Shown: in pieces, positions 1 through 8,518 of the stretch
How positions within the stretch are numbered: position 1 is the stretch's first letter
Layout: each line of letters starts with the position of its first letter
Source: Novosphingobium naphthalenivorans NBRC 102051
Lineage (GTDB): Bacteria > Pseudomonadota > Alphaproteobacteria > Sphingomonadales > Sphingomonadaceae
DNA length: 33,094 nucleotides
Direction of reading: 5' to 3'
Assembly: GCF_001590985.1 (NCBI RefSeq)
Contig: NZ_BCTX01000060.1
Coordinates: forward strand, 1-33,094
The notes under the pieces: generated by a model
Database searches by the model: none
Told to the model about the DNA's origin: nothing
The model's input: only the letters and a program-made list of their open reading frames with translations
Position numbers and translations under genes: made by a program

Positions 1-1
1 A

Positions 2-334
2 GGCGACGGCTGGGTCTTCGTGCAGATGGGCGGCACCGTGATCGAGCGCGAACTGCGCGCGGGCGAGGAACTGCACATCGATACCGGCTGCGTCGCGGCT
101 TTCACCTCGGGCGTCGATTTCGACGTGATCCGCGCCGGGTCGGTCAAGTCGATGATCTTCGGCGGCGAAGGCGTGTTTTTCGCCCGTCTGCGCGGTCCCG
201 GCAAAGTCTGGATCCAGTCGCTGCCGTTCTCGCGCCTTGCCGGCCGGATGCTTTCGGCGGCGCTGCCCGGCGGACAGCGCCGCGGCGAGGGCTCGATTCT
301 GGGCGGTCTCGGCGATCTGCTCGACGGAGATTGA
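2..334 (+). CDS. AIM24 / TIGR00266 family protein, 3' part only
   Basis: This is the C-terminal 110 residues of a protein whose start lies before the window; the frame is open from the first bases to TGA at 332-334. The reading GDGWVFVQMGGTVIERELRAG followed by a glycine/phenylalanine-rich stretch and WIQSLPFSRLAGR near the end is typical of the beta-rich AIM24/TIGR00266 family. Bacterial members have no settled biochemical function; the eukaryotic namesake is a mitochondrial inner-membrane organising protein. The tail is rich in glycine and acidic residues, which is common in this family. It is followed by a 144-base gap before glmS, so it is probably a separate transcription unit. The family call is fairly sure, the function unknown. 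Confidence 0.75.
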   Translation, partial: GDGWVFVQMGGTVIERELRAGEELHIDTGCVAAFTSGVDFDVIRAGSVKSMIFGGEGVFFARLRGPGKVWIQSLPFSRLAGRMLSAALPGGQRRGEGSILGGLGDLLDGD

Positions 335-478
335 CGCCACCGGCGCTCCCGCGACGGCGCCTTGTGCACATTACGGCAAATTCACACTCGCGACACGAAG
401 TGCCAACCATTATCAGCATATAGGCTAACCGGACGCGGCAAGCGCGCTGCGTCCCAGAACTAAGGCATCGAAAAGCGA

Positions 479-2302
479 ATGTGTGGAATCATCGGCATCG
501 TCGGCAAGGAAGATGTGGCAGACCGGCTGGTCGACGGCCTCAGGCGCATGGAATACCGGGGCTATGACAGCGCCGGTGTCTGCACCGTCCACGAAGGCCA
601 GCTGATCCGCCGCCGCGCAGAGGGCAAGCTGCTCAACCTCGTCAGGGAACTGGCCAAGGATCCTGCCCCCGGCCTCACCGGCATTGCCCACACCCGCTGG
701 GCCACCCACGGCGCGCCGACGGCCGCCAATGCCCACCCCCACGCGACGGCCGAGCTGGCGCTTGTCCACAACGGCATCATCGAGAACTTCCGGCCGCTGC
801 GAGAGGGGTTGGAGGCACGCGGGCGCACCTTCGAGAGCCAGACCGACACCGAAGTCGTCGCCCATCTCGTGTCCGAGCAGATCGAGGCCGGGCATTCGCC
901 GCAGGATGCCGTGAGGACAGTGCTGCCGCAGCTTCGCGGCGCTTTCGCGCTCGCCATCGCCTTCCGGCAGTTCCCGGACATCCTGATCGGCGCCCGTCTC
1001 GGCTCACCGCTGGTCGTGGGCTACGGCGAAGGCGAGACCTATCTGGGATCGGATGCCCTCGCCCTCGCCCCGCTGACCCAGAAGATCAGCTACCTTGAGG
1101 AAGGGGACTGGGTCGTCATCACCCGGGACGGCGCGCAGATCTTCGACGTCGACAATCGCCCGGTCGAGCGTGAAATCGTGACGTCGGGCGCCTCGGCCGT
1201 CGCGATCGAAAAGGGCAATTACCGCCACTTCATGCAGAAGGAGATCTTCGAGCAGCCCACCGTGGTCGCCCAGACCCTGCGCAGCTATGTGCGGCAGGTC
1301 GATCAGTCGGTCGCGCTGCCCCAGATCGATTTCGACCTCTCGACAGTCAACCGCATCACCATCGTCGCCTGCGGGACCAGCTTCTATGCGGGCATGGTCG
1401 CGAAATACTGGATCGAGCAGTTCGCGCGCCTGCCGGTCGACATCGATGTCGCCTCGGAATTCCGCTATCGCGATCCCGTGCTCGAACCAGGCGGCCTTGC
1501 GCTGTTCATCTCGCAATCGGGCGAAACCGCCGACACGCTCGCCGCGCTGCGCCACTGCAAGGCGGCCGGCCAGACGATTGCGGTCGTCGTCAACGTGCCC
1601 ACCAGCACCATGGCGCGCGAAGCCGATCTGCTGCTGCCGACTCACGCCGGGCCGGAAATCGGCGTCGCCTCGACCAAGGCCTTCACCTGCCAGCTCGCGG
1701 TCCTCGCCGCACTTGCCGCGCATCTGGCCGTGAAGCGGGGCCGCATGGACCGCAGCGAGGAAATGGCCATCGTTCGGCACCTCGTCGAGACCCCGGCGTG
1801 CCTCAATGCCGCGCTGGCCCACGACGAAGAGATCGCCGCGATGGCCCACCTGATCGCCCCGGCGCGCGACGTACTCTACCTCGGCCGCGGTCTCGACTAT
1901 CCGCTCGCGCTGGAAGGCGCTCTGAAGCTCAAGGAAATCAGCTATATCCATGCCGAAGGTTACGCTTCGGGCGAAATGAAGCACGGCCCGATCGCGCTGA
2001 TCGACGAGGCGGTGCCGGTCATCGTCCTGGCACCGTCAGGCCCGCTGTTCGAAAAGACCGTCTCGAACATGCAGGAAGTGCGCGCGCGCGGTGGCAAGGT
2101 GGTGCTGATTTCGGACGCCGAAGGCATTGCCGAAGCCGGCGAGGGCTGCATCGCCACGATCGAAATGCCCAAAGTGCACCCGCTGATCGCCCCGCTGGTC
2201 TATGCCGTTCCAGTGCAGTTGCTCGCCTATCATGTCGCCTGCGTCAAAGGCACCGACGTCGACCAGCCGCGCAACCTCGCCAAGAGCGTGACGGTCGAAT
2301 AA
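479..2302 (+). CDS. glmS: Glutamine-fructose-6-phosphate aminotransferase (isomerizing)
   Basis: GlmS makes glucosamine-6-phosphate from fructose-6-phosphate and glutamine, the first committed step towards UDP-GlcNAc for peptidoglycan and LPS; it acts in the cytoplasm. The 607-residue length matches the family. The protein begins Met-Cys-Gly-Ile, so after Met removal Cys becomes the N-terminal nucleophile of the class II glutamine amidotransferase domain (about residues 1-220). Two sugar-isomerase (SIS) domains follow, about 285-420 and 455-600. The second contains ALEGALKLKEISY and HAEGYASGEMKHGP. The C-terminal signature DQPRNLAKSVTVE is intact and includes the isomerase lysine (K602). The ATG is fixed by the catalytic Cys2. 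I see no glmS ribozyme upstream, as expected outside Gram-positives. No operon partner is evident on either side. Confidence 0.98.
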   Translation: MCGIIGIVGKEDVADRLVDGLRRMEYRGYDSAGVCTVHEGQLIRRRAEGKLLNLVRELAKDPAPGLTGIAHTRWATHGAPTAANAHPHATAELALVHNGIIENFRPLREGLEARGRTFESQTDTEVVAHLVSEQIEAGHSPQDAVRTVLPQLRGAFALAIAFRQFPDILIGARLGSPLVVGYGEGETYLGSDALALAPLTQKISYLEEGDWVVITRDGAQIFDVDNRPVEREIVTSGASAVAIEKGNYRHFMQKEIFEQPTVVAQTLRSYVRQVDQSVALPQIDFDLSTVNRITIVACGTSFYAGMVAKYWIEQFARLPVDIDVASEFRYRDPVLEPGGLALFISQSGETADTLAALRHCKAAGQTIAVVVNVPTSTMAREADLLLPTHAGPEIGVASTKAFTCQLAVLAALAAHLAVKRGRMDRSEEMAIVRHLVETPACLNAALAHDEEIAAMAHLIAPARDVLYLGRGLDYPLALEGALKLKEISYIHAEGYASGEMKHGPIALIDEAVPVIVLAPSGPLFEKTVSNMQEVRARGGKVVLISDAEGIAEAGEGCIATIEMPKVHPLIAPLVYAVPVQLLAYHVACVKGTDVDQPRNLAKSVTVE

Positions 2303-2425
2303 CCGCACCCCTGCCTGCGACCTCGTGGAAGAAGCGGATGCCCTGACGCCCCGCCAGCAAAAATAAGGTTTCCAGCAATTACGGCTTTACCGAGTAATAA
2401 CCCTTATTCCGGTATATCATGGCGC

Positions 2426-4783
2426 GTGAACACAAGGTCACTCCAGAACACGGCCCTCCCCAAGGCCCTTCCCGTGCTTGCCGTGCTCGGCTTCACCGAT
2501 CCGGCCAGCGGGGACTGGGCGCGTTTGCGCGGGCTGCAATATGCCAGCCTCGGGTCTGCCGCGTTCGTGCGGATCGTCACGCAGGGATCCGCCGTTCTGG
2601 CAGTCACGGCCCTGTTGGTGCGTCACGTCCCCATTGGCATGATCCTGGGCTGGATCGCGGTTGTAACGGCAACCTTGTGGTACAGTTTTCGCATCGAACG
2701 TTCGCTGGCGGACGCCGACCGGCGGCGCATGTCGGACGGCGAAATCCGGTCGCAGATGATCAGTTCGGCCATGAATGGCCTCGCCTGGGCCGTGCCTCTC
2801 GCCGGTTTCGGCTTCCTCACGGATGCCCAGACACAGGCCAAAGTCTGGACCGTGCTCGCGATGCTGATGACGGCATCGGCGATCCTGCTGCCTGCCGTAC
2901 CGATCGGAACGCTGATTTTCTCCGGAATCGCCGGCGGCTCCGCGATCGTCTATTTCCTGTTTACCGGCAGCTATGATCTTGCCGCGATCACGATCTTCTT
3001 CACCGGCGTCATCTTCGCCGGCGCGATCGAAGGGGCGCGACGCTACATTGCCACCCAGATCGCGGAAGCCGGAATTCACGAAAAGAACGAAGTCGTCTCG
3101 CTGCTCCTGCGCGAATTCGAGGAAGGCGACGCCGACTGGTTGTGGCAGGTCGATACCGCACGCCGTATCCGCTCGGTTTCGCCCCGTTTCGCCTATGCTC
3201 TGGGGAAAGACGCGAGCGAAGTGGAAGGCGTTCCGCTCCTGCAGCTCATTTCCGGAGCCGGCTGGGAAACCGGGCAGTTTCCGACCAGTCTCCACGAGCT
3301 GGCCGAACGCCTGAAACGCCGCGAGAATTTCTCCAACCTGCTGGTGCGGGTGACGATCAACGAGCAGCCGCGCTGGTGGGAACTGTCCGGTACGCCCCGT
3401 TTCGACGAAGACGGCGTCTTCAGCGGCTTCCGCGGCGTCGGCTCGGACGTGACCGAAGCGCGCGAAAATTCCGACAAGATCGCCTGGCTTGCCCGCTACG
3501 ATCCGCTTACCGGCCTGCCCAACCGCATGATGCTGACCGAGGCCCTCGCCGAGGCCCTCGACAATGCCGAAAAGCGCCGCACGCGCTGCGCCTTTCTGAT
3601 GATCGATCTCGACCGCTTCAAGGCGGTCAACGATACGCTCGGCCATATGGTCGGCGACCAGCTCCTGGCCCGCGTATCCGAACGCCTGAAGGAGCAGATG
3701 ACCGAGAACGACCTGTGCGGCCGTCTCGGCGGCGACGAGTTCGCCATCGTCATTCGCGATGCATCCCAAATCCAGCACATCGACGACGTCGCGCAGCAGG
3801 TCATCCAGCGCTTGTCACAGCCCTATGAGGTCGATCACCACACGCTCTATGTCGGGGCTTCGGTCGGCTCGGCGATCGGCCTGCGCGACGGCGCGACAGT
3901 CGAAACGCTGATGCGCAATGCGGACCTTGCGCTCTACCGGGCGAAAGACAGCGGCGGCAATGCCCACTTCACATACGAACCCACACTGCACGCCCATGCC
4001 GAAGAGCGCCGGAAGCTGGAATTCTCGCTGCGCCGGGCCTTGGAAAGAAACGAGTTTGAGCTCGTTTACCAGCCGGTCGTCGATGCCCGGACCGAAGGCG
4101 TCGTCAGCTTCGAGGCGCTGCTGCGCTGGAACAGCAAGGACCATGGCCCGGTCAGCCCCGCCAAATTCATTCCGCTGGCCGAAGATACCCGACTGATCGT
4201 GCCGATCGGCGAATGGGTTCTGCAGCAGGCCTGCCTGGAGGCGATGAACTGGCCCGAGCATGTGCGCGTCGCGGTCAATGTCTCGGGCGAACAGCTGCTC
4301 GATCCGAACTTCACCGCCAGCGTCGTCAGCGCGCTTGCCCACAGCGGCCTTTCGGCCCTGCGGCTAGAGATCGAAGTCACCGAAAGCATCTTCCTGCGCG
4401 ATGCGACGCAGGCGCGCGCCGCGCTCGAAAAGATCATGGCACTGGGTTGCAGCATCGCGCTCGACGACTTCGGCACCGGCTACTCTTCGCTCGGCTACCT
4501 CAGGAAACTGCGTTTCTCGACCATCAAGGTGGACCGTTCGTTCGTGCAAGGGGCTGCGACAGGCAATGTCGAAAGCATCGCGATCATCCGCGCCGTTGTC
4601 GCCATGGCCGACAGCCTCGACATGTCCACCACGGCCGAGGGTGCCGAAACCGAAAAGGAAGTCGAACTGATCCGCCAGCTCGGCTGCCGCAAGATCCAGG
4701 GCTATTACTTCGGCCGCCCGATGGCCGCCAAGGACGCCGAGGCACTGTTCCGCAACCCGGCCTACCTCGCCCAGCAGGCGTAG
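2426..4783 (+). CDS. Membrane PAS-GGDEF-EAL cyclic-di-GMP signalling protein
   Basis: A 785-residue bifunctional cyclic-di-GMP enzyme candidate. About six hydrophobic helices occupy residues 45-205, then comes a PAS-like sensor domain (about 235-345), a diguanylate cyclase domain and a phosphodiesterase domain. The cyclase has an intact GGDEF at 435-439. The inhibitory I-site, normally RxxD five residues before it, reads TEND (426-429), so the arginine is missing and product inhibition is probably lost. The EAL domain looks catalytically complete: EAL at 563-565, NVSGEQ, EVTES, DDFGTGYSS at 680-688, the KVD lysine K701 and E738. Both synthesis and breakdown activities are therefore possible. 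The only in-frame start upstream of the conserved region is GTG at 2426, since no in-frame ATG precedes it; an internal start cannot be excluded. It ends 10 bases from the convergent ABC-F gene. Confidence 0.92.
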   Translation: MNTRSLQNTALPKALPVLAVLGFTDPASGDWARLRGLQYASLGSAAFVRIVTQGSAVLAVTALLVRHVPIGMILGWIAVVTATLWYSFRIERSLADADRRRMSDGEIRSQMISSAMNGLAWAVPLAGFGFLTDAQTQAKVWTVLAMLMTASAILLPAVPIGTLIFSGIAGGSAIVYFLFTGSYDLAAITIFFTGVIFAGAIEGARRYIATQIAEAGIHEKNEVVSLLLREFEEGDADWLWQVDTARRIRSVSPRFAYALGKDASEVEGVPLLQLISGAGWETGQFPTSLHELAERLKRRENFSNLLVRVTINEQPRWWELSGTPRFDEDGVFSGFRGVGSDVTEARENSDKIAWLARYDPLTGLPNRMMLTEALAEALDNAEKRRTRCAFLMIDLDRFKAVNDTLGHMVGDQLLARVSERLKEQMTENDLCGRLGGDEFAIVIRDASQIQHIDDVAQQVIQRLSQPYEVDHHTLYVGASVGSAIGLRDGATVETLMRNADLALYRAKDSGGNAHFTYEPTLHAHAEERRKLEFSLRRALERNEFELVYQPVVDARTEGVVSFEALLRWNSKDHGPVSPAKFIPLAEDTRLIVPIGEWVLQQACLEAMNWPEHVRVAVNVSGEQLLDPNFTASVVSALAHSGLSALRLEIEVTESIFLRDATQARAALEKIMALGCSIALDDFGTGYSSLGYLRKLRFSTIKVDRSFVQGAATGNVESIAIIRAVVAMADSLDMSTTAEGAETEKEVELIRQLGCRKIQGYYFGRPMAAKDAEALFRNPAYLAQQA

Positions 4784-4793
4784 CCTGACCCGG

Positions 4794-6350
4794 TCAGCCG
4801 CGGGCCAACGTGATCGTCCGTGTCAGCTTCAAGGCCTTGCGGAATTGCGGATCGTGGCTGACGCACAGGATCGCGCCGTCATAGGCCTGCAGCGCGGTTT
4901 CAAGCAGGCCGGCCGCTTCGATATCGAGATGATTGGTCGGCTCGTCCAGGATCAGCATGTGCGGCGGCTGCGGGCGCGAGAACAGACAGGCCAGCGCCAG
5001 CCGCACCCGCTCCCCGCCTGAAAGGCTCTCCACCGTGCGCGCGGCCCAGCGGTTGCGGAACCCGAAACGGGCCAGCGCATCGTGGGCCTGCTGCGGCGCC
5101 ATCTGCGAATTGTGCCGCAGCATGGCTTCGAGCAGCGTTTCCTCACGCTCAAGCAGGGTCAGGTGCTGGTCGAGCAAGGCGATCGTCCCGCCGGAAATCT
5201 CGGCCAGCACCATGCGGATCAGGCTGGTCTTGCCCGAACCGTTCGGCCCGGTCAGCGCGATCCGTTCCGGCCCGCGCACTGTCAGGTCCAGCGGCCCGAA
5301 CAGGCGGCGCCCGTCATGCTCGCACAGGAGCCCCCGAGCCTCGACCAGCACATGCTGCGCCGGCAGACCGCAGGACGGCAGCGTGATGGCGATCGGGACT
5401 GTCCGTTCCATCTCCGCCTGCGCGCGGACCACGGCTTCCCCGGCGCGTTCGATCAGTTCATCGCCCACAGTGCCGGCACGGGCCGCCGTCCGCTCCGCGC
5501 GTTGCTGCCGGGCATGGAGAAGGATCTTCGGCGCCCCGCCACGCGCCGCATCGGCCCTGCCCCGCTTGTCGCGCCGGGCCTGCTTTTCGGTTTCGCGCTG
5601 CCGCTCGCGGCGGACCGTCCGCGCTTCGGCCTGCGCCTTGCCGAGCGCCTGCTCCGCACGCAGCCGCTCTTCACCGCGCACGCGTTCGAACAGGCTCCAG
5701 CCGCCGCCCACGACGTGAATCCCGGCCGATGTCAGTTCGACGATCCGGTCCACCCGCTCCAGCAGGGCGCGGTCATGGCTGGCAACCAGCGCCGGTCCCG
5801 TCCAGCGGGCGAGCAGCTCCATGACCGCTTCCCGGCCCGCGTCATCAAGATTGTTGGTCGGCTCGTCGAGCAGCAGGAGGTCCGGTTCCTCCAGCAGCAT
5901 GGCCGCCAGCATCACCCGGGTCCGTTCGCCGCCGCTCAGGCTGGTCAGCGGCCGCGCCGTTTCGAACGGCGGCAGGCCGGACGCCGCCAGCGCCGCATCG
6001 AGCCGGGCCGGCAAAGTCCAGTCCGCCTCGGCAAAATCGTCTTCCCCGGCCCGCCCCGCTTCGATGCGTTCAAGCCGCGCGAGCGCCTCGCCAATGCCCA
6101 GCAAGTCCGCCACGGTGCTATCGCCGGTCGCAGGCAGCTGACGCAGGAAACCGATCCGGCCATTGCAGGTGATCGTCCCCCGCGCGACAGGCAGGCGTCC
6201 GGCGACAGCGGCCAGCAAAGTCGATTTGCCAGCACCATTGCGGCCGACAAGACCAACCGTCTCTCGTGCAACCGAAAGATCGAGACCGGAAAAGAGAAGG
6301 GAGCCGTCTGGCGCCGCACAGGCAACGCCATCGAAAGTAAGATAAGACAT
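4794..6350 (-). CDS. ABC-F family ATPase (duplicated ATP-binding cassette, no membrane domain)
   Basis: A soluble 518-residue protein with two ATP-binding cassettes and no membrane segment, the layout of ABC-F proteins, which act on ribosomes in translation or antibiotic protection rather than in transport. Cassette 1 has Walker A GRNGAGKST (residues 36-44), signature LSGGERTRVMLA and Walker B LLLLDEPTNNLD. Cassette 2 has GPNGSGKTS near residue 365, LSGGERVRLALA and MLILDEPTNHLD. Between them lies a strongly charged Arg/Glu/Ala-rich linker, probably helical, of the kind that reaches into the ribosomal E site. The start was set at MSYLTFDGV because the cassette begins there; the frame stays open for a further 26 codons upstream, but that extension looks unrelated to the family. 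Which ABC-F subgroup it belongs to, and whether it confers resistance, cannot be read from the sequence. Confidence 0.92.
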   Translation of the reverse strand: MSYLTFDGVACAAPDGSLLFSGLDLSVARETVGLVGRNGAGKSTLLAAVAGRLPVARGTITCNGRIGFLRQLPATGDSTVADLLGIGEALARLERIEAGRAGEDDFAEADWTLPARLDAALAASGLPPFETARPLTSLSGGERTRVMLAAMLLEEPDLLLLDEPTNNLDDAGREAVMELLARWTGPALVASHDRALLERVDRIVELTSAGIHVVGGGWSLFERVRGEERLRAEQALGKAQAEARTVRRERQRETEKQARRDKRGRADAARGGAPKILLHARQQRAERTAARAGTVGDELIERAGEAVVRAQAEMERTVPIAITLPSCGLPAQHVLVEARGLLCEHDGRRLFGPLDLTVRGPERIALTGPNGSGKTSLIRMVLAEISGGTIALLDQHLTLLEREETLLEAMLRHNSQMAPQQAHDALARFGFRNRWAARTVESLSGGERVRLALACLFSRPQPPHMLILDEPTNHLDIEAAGLLETALQAYDGAILCVSHDPQFRKALKLTRTITLARG

Positions 6351-6473
6351 GAGAACACCAAGCAAGACTTTGCAATAGGATTTGCGCTGTTTGCTTAGTT
6401 GTTCATCGCACCTTTTCCTTTGGACCAAGAGGCCCAGTTACCTGCCGACATGCCTAAAGGCAAGACCTGCCGC

Positions 6474-6493
6474 ACGGGCAGCCTGTTGCCCGT
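6474..6493 (-). terminator. Possible terminator hairpin downstream of purQ
   Basis: On the minus strand, 7-base perfect arms (ACGGGCA and TGCCCGT) with a 6-base loop lie 8 bases beyond the purQ stop. A second small dyad, TGCCTAAAGGCA, sits at 6451-6462. There is no clear run of U after the first hairpin, so the call is tentative. Confidence 0.4.
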
Positions 6494-6500
6494 CCAGGCT

Positions 6501-7178
6501 TTACGCCCCGACCAGCCCCTTGATCGCGCTTTCGAACAGCGCGCGGCCGTCCGTGCCGCCGTGGGTCGCCTCGATCGCCCGTTCGGGGTGCGGCATCATG
6601 CCGAGCACGTTTCCGGCCGCGTTGAGCACGCCCGCGATCTGCCGGGCCGAGCCATTGACGTCGCCCACATAGCGGAAGGCCACCCGGCCCTCGCCTTCGA
6701 GGCGGTCGAGCGTCTCGGCATCGGCGTAGTAATTGCCGTCATGGTGGGCGACCGGGATCGAGATCTCCTGCCCCGCCTCGTAGCCGCTGGTGAACAGCGA
6801 CTGGGCGTTTTCCACTTTCAGCGTCACGTCGCGGCAAACGAAGCGGATGCCCGAATTGCGCAGCAGCGCGCCGGGCAGCAACCCGCTTTCGGTCAGCACC
6901 TGGAAGCCGTTGCACACGCCCAGCACCGGCACGCCCTTCTCGGCAGCGGCGATCACCGCCTGCATTACCGGCGAGCGCGAGGCGATGGCGCCGCAGCGCA
7001 GATAGTCGCCATAGGAAAAACCGCCGGGCAGCGCGATGAAGTCCAGCCCCTCGGGCAGGTCATGATCGCCGTGCCACACGCGCAGCGCCGGGGTTCCCGA
7101 GATCTTGCCCAGCGCGTCCGCCATGTCGCGGTCGCAGTTGGAGCCGGGAAAGGTGATGACGGCAGAGCGGAAAGCCAT
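6501..7178 (-). CDS. purQ: Phosphoribosylformylglycinamidine synthase, glutaminase subunit
   Basis: PurQ releases ammonia from glutamine and passes it to PurL to make FGAM in step four of purine synthesis. The 225-residue protein is a class I glutamine amidotransferase: it opens with AVITFPGSNCDRD, carries the nucleophile motif GVCNGFQVL, and ends with the His/Glu pair in MMPHPERA. The start chosen, MAFRSAVITF, overlaps the purS stop by one base (TGATG), which strongly suggests translational coupling. A 21-codon upstream extension of the frame lies inside purS and is not credible. The large subunit purL is not in this window; in bacteria with the small PurQ, PurS is needed to hold the PurL-PurQ complex together. 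Confidence 0.97.
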   Translation of the reverse strand: MAFRSAVITFPGSNCDRDMADALGKISGTPALRVWHGDHDLPEGLDFIALPGGFSYGDYLRCGAIASRSPVMQAVIAAAEKGVPVLGVCNGFQVLTESGLLPGALLRNSGIRFVCRDVTLKVENAQSLFTSGYEAGQEISIPVAHHDGNYYADAETLDRLEGEGRVAFRYVGDVNGSARQIAGVLNAAGNVLGMMPHPERAIEATHGGTDGRALFESAIKGLVGA

Positions 7179-7414
7179 CAGGCGGCCACCTTCTCGATGC
7201 GGTAATTCTCGATCACCATGTTGGCGAGCAGCTTGCGGCACATGTCGTCGAGTGCTTCGTCGCTGGTGCTGTCGGCCACGTCGAGCTCGAACAGGCGCCC
7301 GGCGCGCACGTCGTTGACGCCGGAAAAGCCCAGGCCTTCGAGCGAATGATGGATCGCCCGGCCCTGCGGATCGAGAACACCGGGCTTCAGACTGACGTGG
7401 ACGCGGACTTTCAT
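7178..7414 (-). CDS. purS: Phosphoribosylformylglycinamidine synthase subunit PurS
   Basis: PurS is the small dimeric subunit that bridges PurL and PurQ and supports ammonia channelling. The 78-residue protein starts MKVRVHVSLKPGVLDPQG and contains SLEGLGF and VRAGRLFEL, the usual PurS pattern; it ends ENYRIEKVAA. The start was chosen over a longer frame because the homology begins at MKVRV and a GAAAGG ribosome-binding site lies about seven bases upstream. It is the first gene of a purS-purQ unit read leftwards and diverges from the dehydrogenase gene at 7545. Confidence 0.95.
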   Translation of the reverse strand: MKVRVHVSLKPGVLDPQGRAIHHSLEGLGFSGVNDVRAGRLFELDVADSTSDEALDDMCRKLLANMVIENYRIEKVAA

Positions 7415-7544
7415 CGCAGGGCCTTTCGCTTGCGAGCGGGCAGATTCGTTTGATGCGCCTATGACTCCTGGCGCGCTCCGGGGCAAGTCATGCTATGGGC
7501 GCCGCTGTTGAACAGGCCGCCTGACGGCCGAAATGGAGCTTTAC

Positions 7545-8450
7545 ATGCCGATTTCCTTCGCCGGTCAGGTCGCCATCGTCACCGGAGCGGGCAATGGCCT
7601 CGGCCGCGCCTATGCGCTGGAACTGGCCCGGCGGGGCGCGAAAGTGGTGGTGAACGACCTCGGCGCCGCGCGCGACGGCACCGGCCATTCGGACGCGGCG
7701 CTGGCCGTGGTCGAGGAAATCCGCAGCGCGGGCGGCGAGGCCATGGCGGACGGCGGCGACGTGTCCGACTTCGCGCAGATGGAAGCCATGGCCGCCCGCG
7801 CGGTGGAAACCTGGGGCGGCATCCACGTGCTCATCAACAACGCCGGCATCCTGCGCGACCGCACCTTCGCCAAGATGAACCCGGCCGATTTCGAACTGGT
7901 CCTGCGCGTCCACCTGCTCGGCAGCGCCTTTGCGACCAAGGCTGTGTGGGAGACGATGCGCGCGCAGAACTACGGCCGCGTGCTGATGACCACCTCCTCC
8001 ACCGGCCTCGGCGGCAATTTCGGGCAGGCCAACTATGGCGCGGCCAAGGCGGGCGTGCTCGGCCTCGCCCGCACCCTGCGGCTGGAAGGCGCCAAGCACG
8101 ACATCCGCGTCAACTGCATCGCCCCCACCGCCGGCACCCGCATGACCGCCGACATCTTCCCGGACGAGGCCTACAAGGCGTTCGAACCCGAAGGCGTCGT
8201 GCCCGCCGCACTGTTCATGGTCTCCCGGGATGCCCCCACCGACGCCATCGTCGCGGCAGGCGGCGGCGTGTTCCAGAGCGCCTTCATCACCATGAACGAG
8301 GGCGTACTGCTGCCCGAAGGCGAACGCACCGTGGAAGGCTTCGCGGCGGCATGGCCTGACATTCGCAAACGGGCGGGCGATCACGTGTTCGAGAACGGCA
8401 TGGAGCAATCGCACCATGCGTTGTCGATGCTGCTGAAATCGCAGGGTTAA
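7545..8450 (+). CDS. Short-chain dehydrogenase/reductase, (3R)-hydroxyacyl-CoA dehydrogenase-like
   Basis: An NAD(P)-dependent oxidoreductase of the classical SDR family, 301 residues. The cofactor motif TGAGNGLG is at 13-20, NNAG at 98-101, and the catalytic residues are S151 and YGAAK (Y164, K168). The stretch VVVNDLGAARDGTG after the second strand, plus an extra C-terminal segment past the Rossmann fold, resembles the dehydrogenase part of peroxisomal multifunctional enzyme type 2 and bacterial relatives acting on acyl-CoA or steroid substrates. The actual substrate is not shown by the sequence. The frame also has an ATG at 7533, but GGAG at 7535-7538 sits six bases before ATG 7545, so I chose the second. 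It diverges from purS. Confidence 0.88.
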   Translation: MPISFAGQVAIVTGAGNGLGRAYALELARRGAKVVVNDLGAARDGTGHSDAALAVVEEIRSAGGEAMADGGDVSDFAQMEAMAARAVETWGGIHVLINNAGILRDRTFAKMNPADFELVLRVHLLGSAFATKAVWETMRAQNYGRVLMTTSSTGLGGNFGQANYGAAKAGVLGLARTLRLEGAKHDIRVNCIAPTAGTRMTADIFPDEAYKAFEPEGVVPAALFMVSRDAPTDAIVAAGGGVFQSAFITMNEGVLLPEGERTVEGFAAAWPDIRKRAGDHVFENGMEQSHHALSMLLKSQG

Positions 8451-8518
8451 ATTTGCGAAAGCGCAATTGACGCAACAACCTTCCGCGCACAGTTTACAGC
8501 GAACAAAAGCGGGACTGC

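Noticed and set aside
335..478. A promoter or ribozyme upstream of glmS
   Set aside because: AT-rich patches such as CATATAGG exist, but no matching -35 hexamer at proper spacing and no glmS ribozyme core could be recognised.
5082..6398. A 438-codon frame opposite the ABC-F gene
   Set aside because: The ABC-F protein has both cassettes with all motifs; the opposite frame has no recognisable domain and mirrors third-position GC bias.
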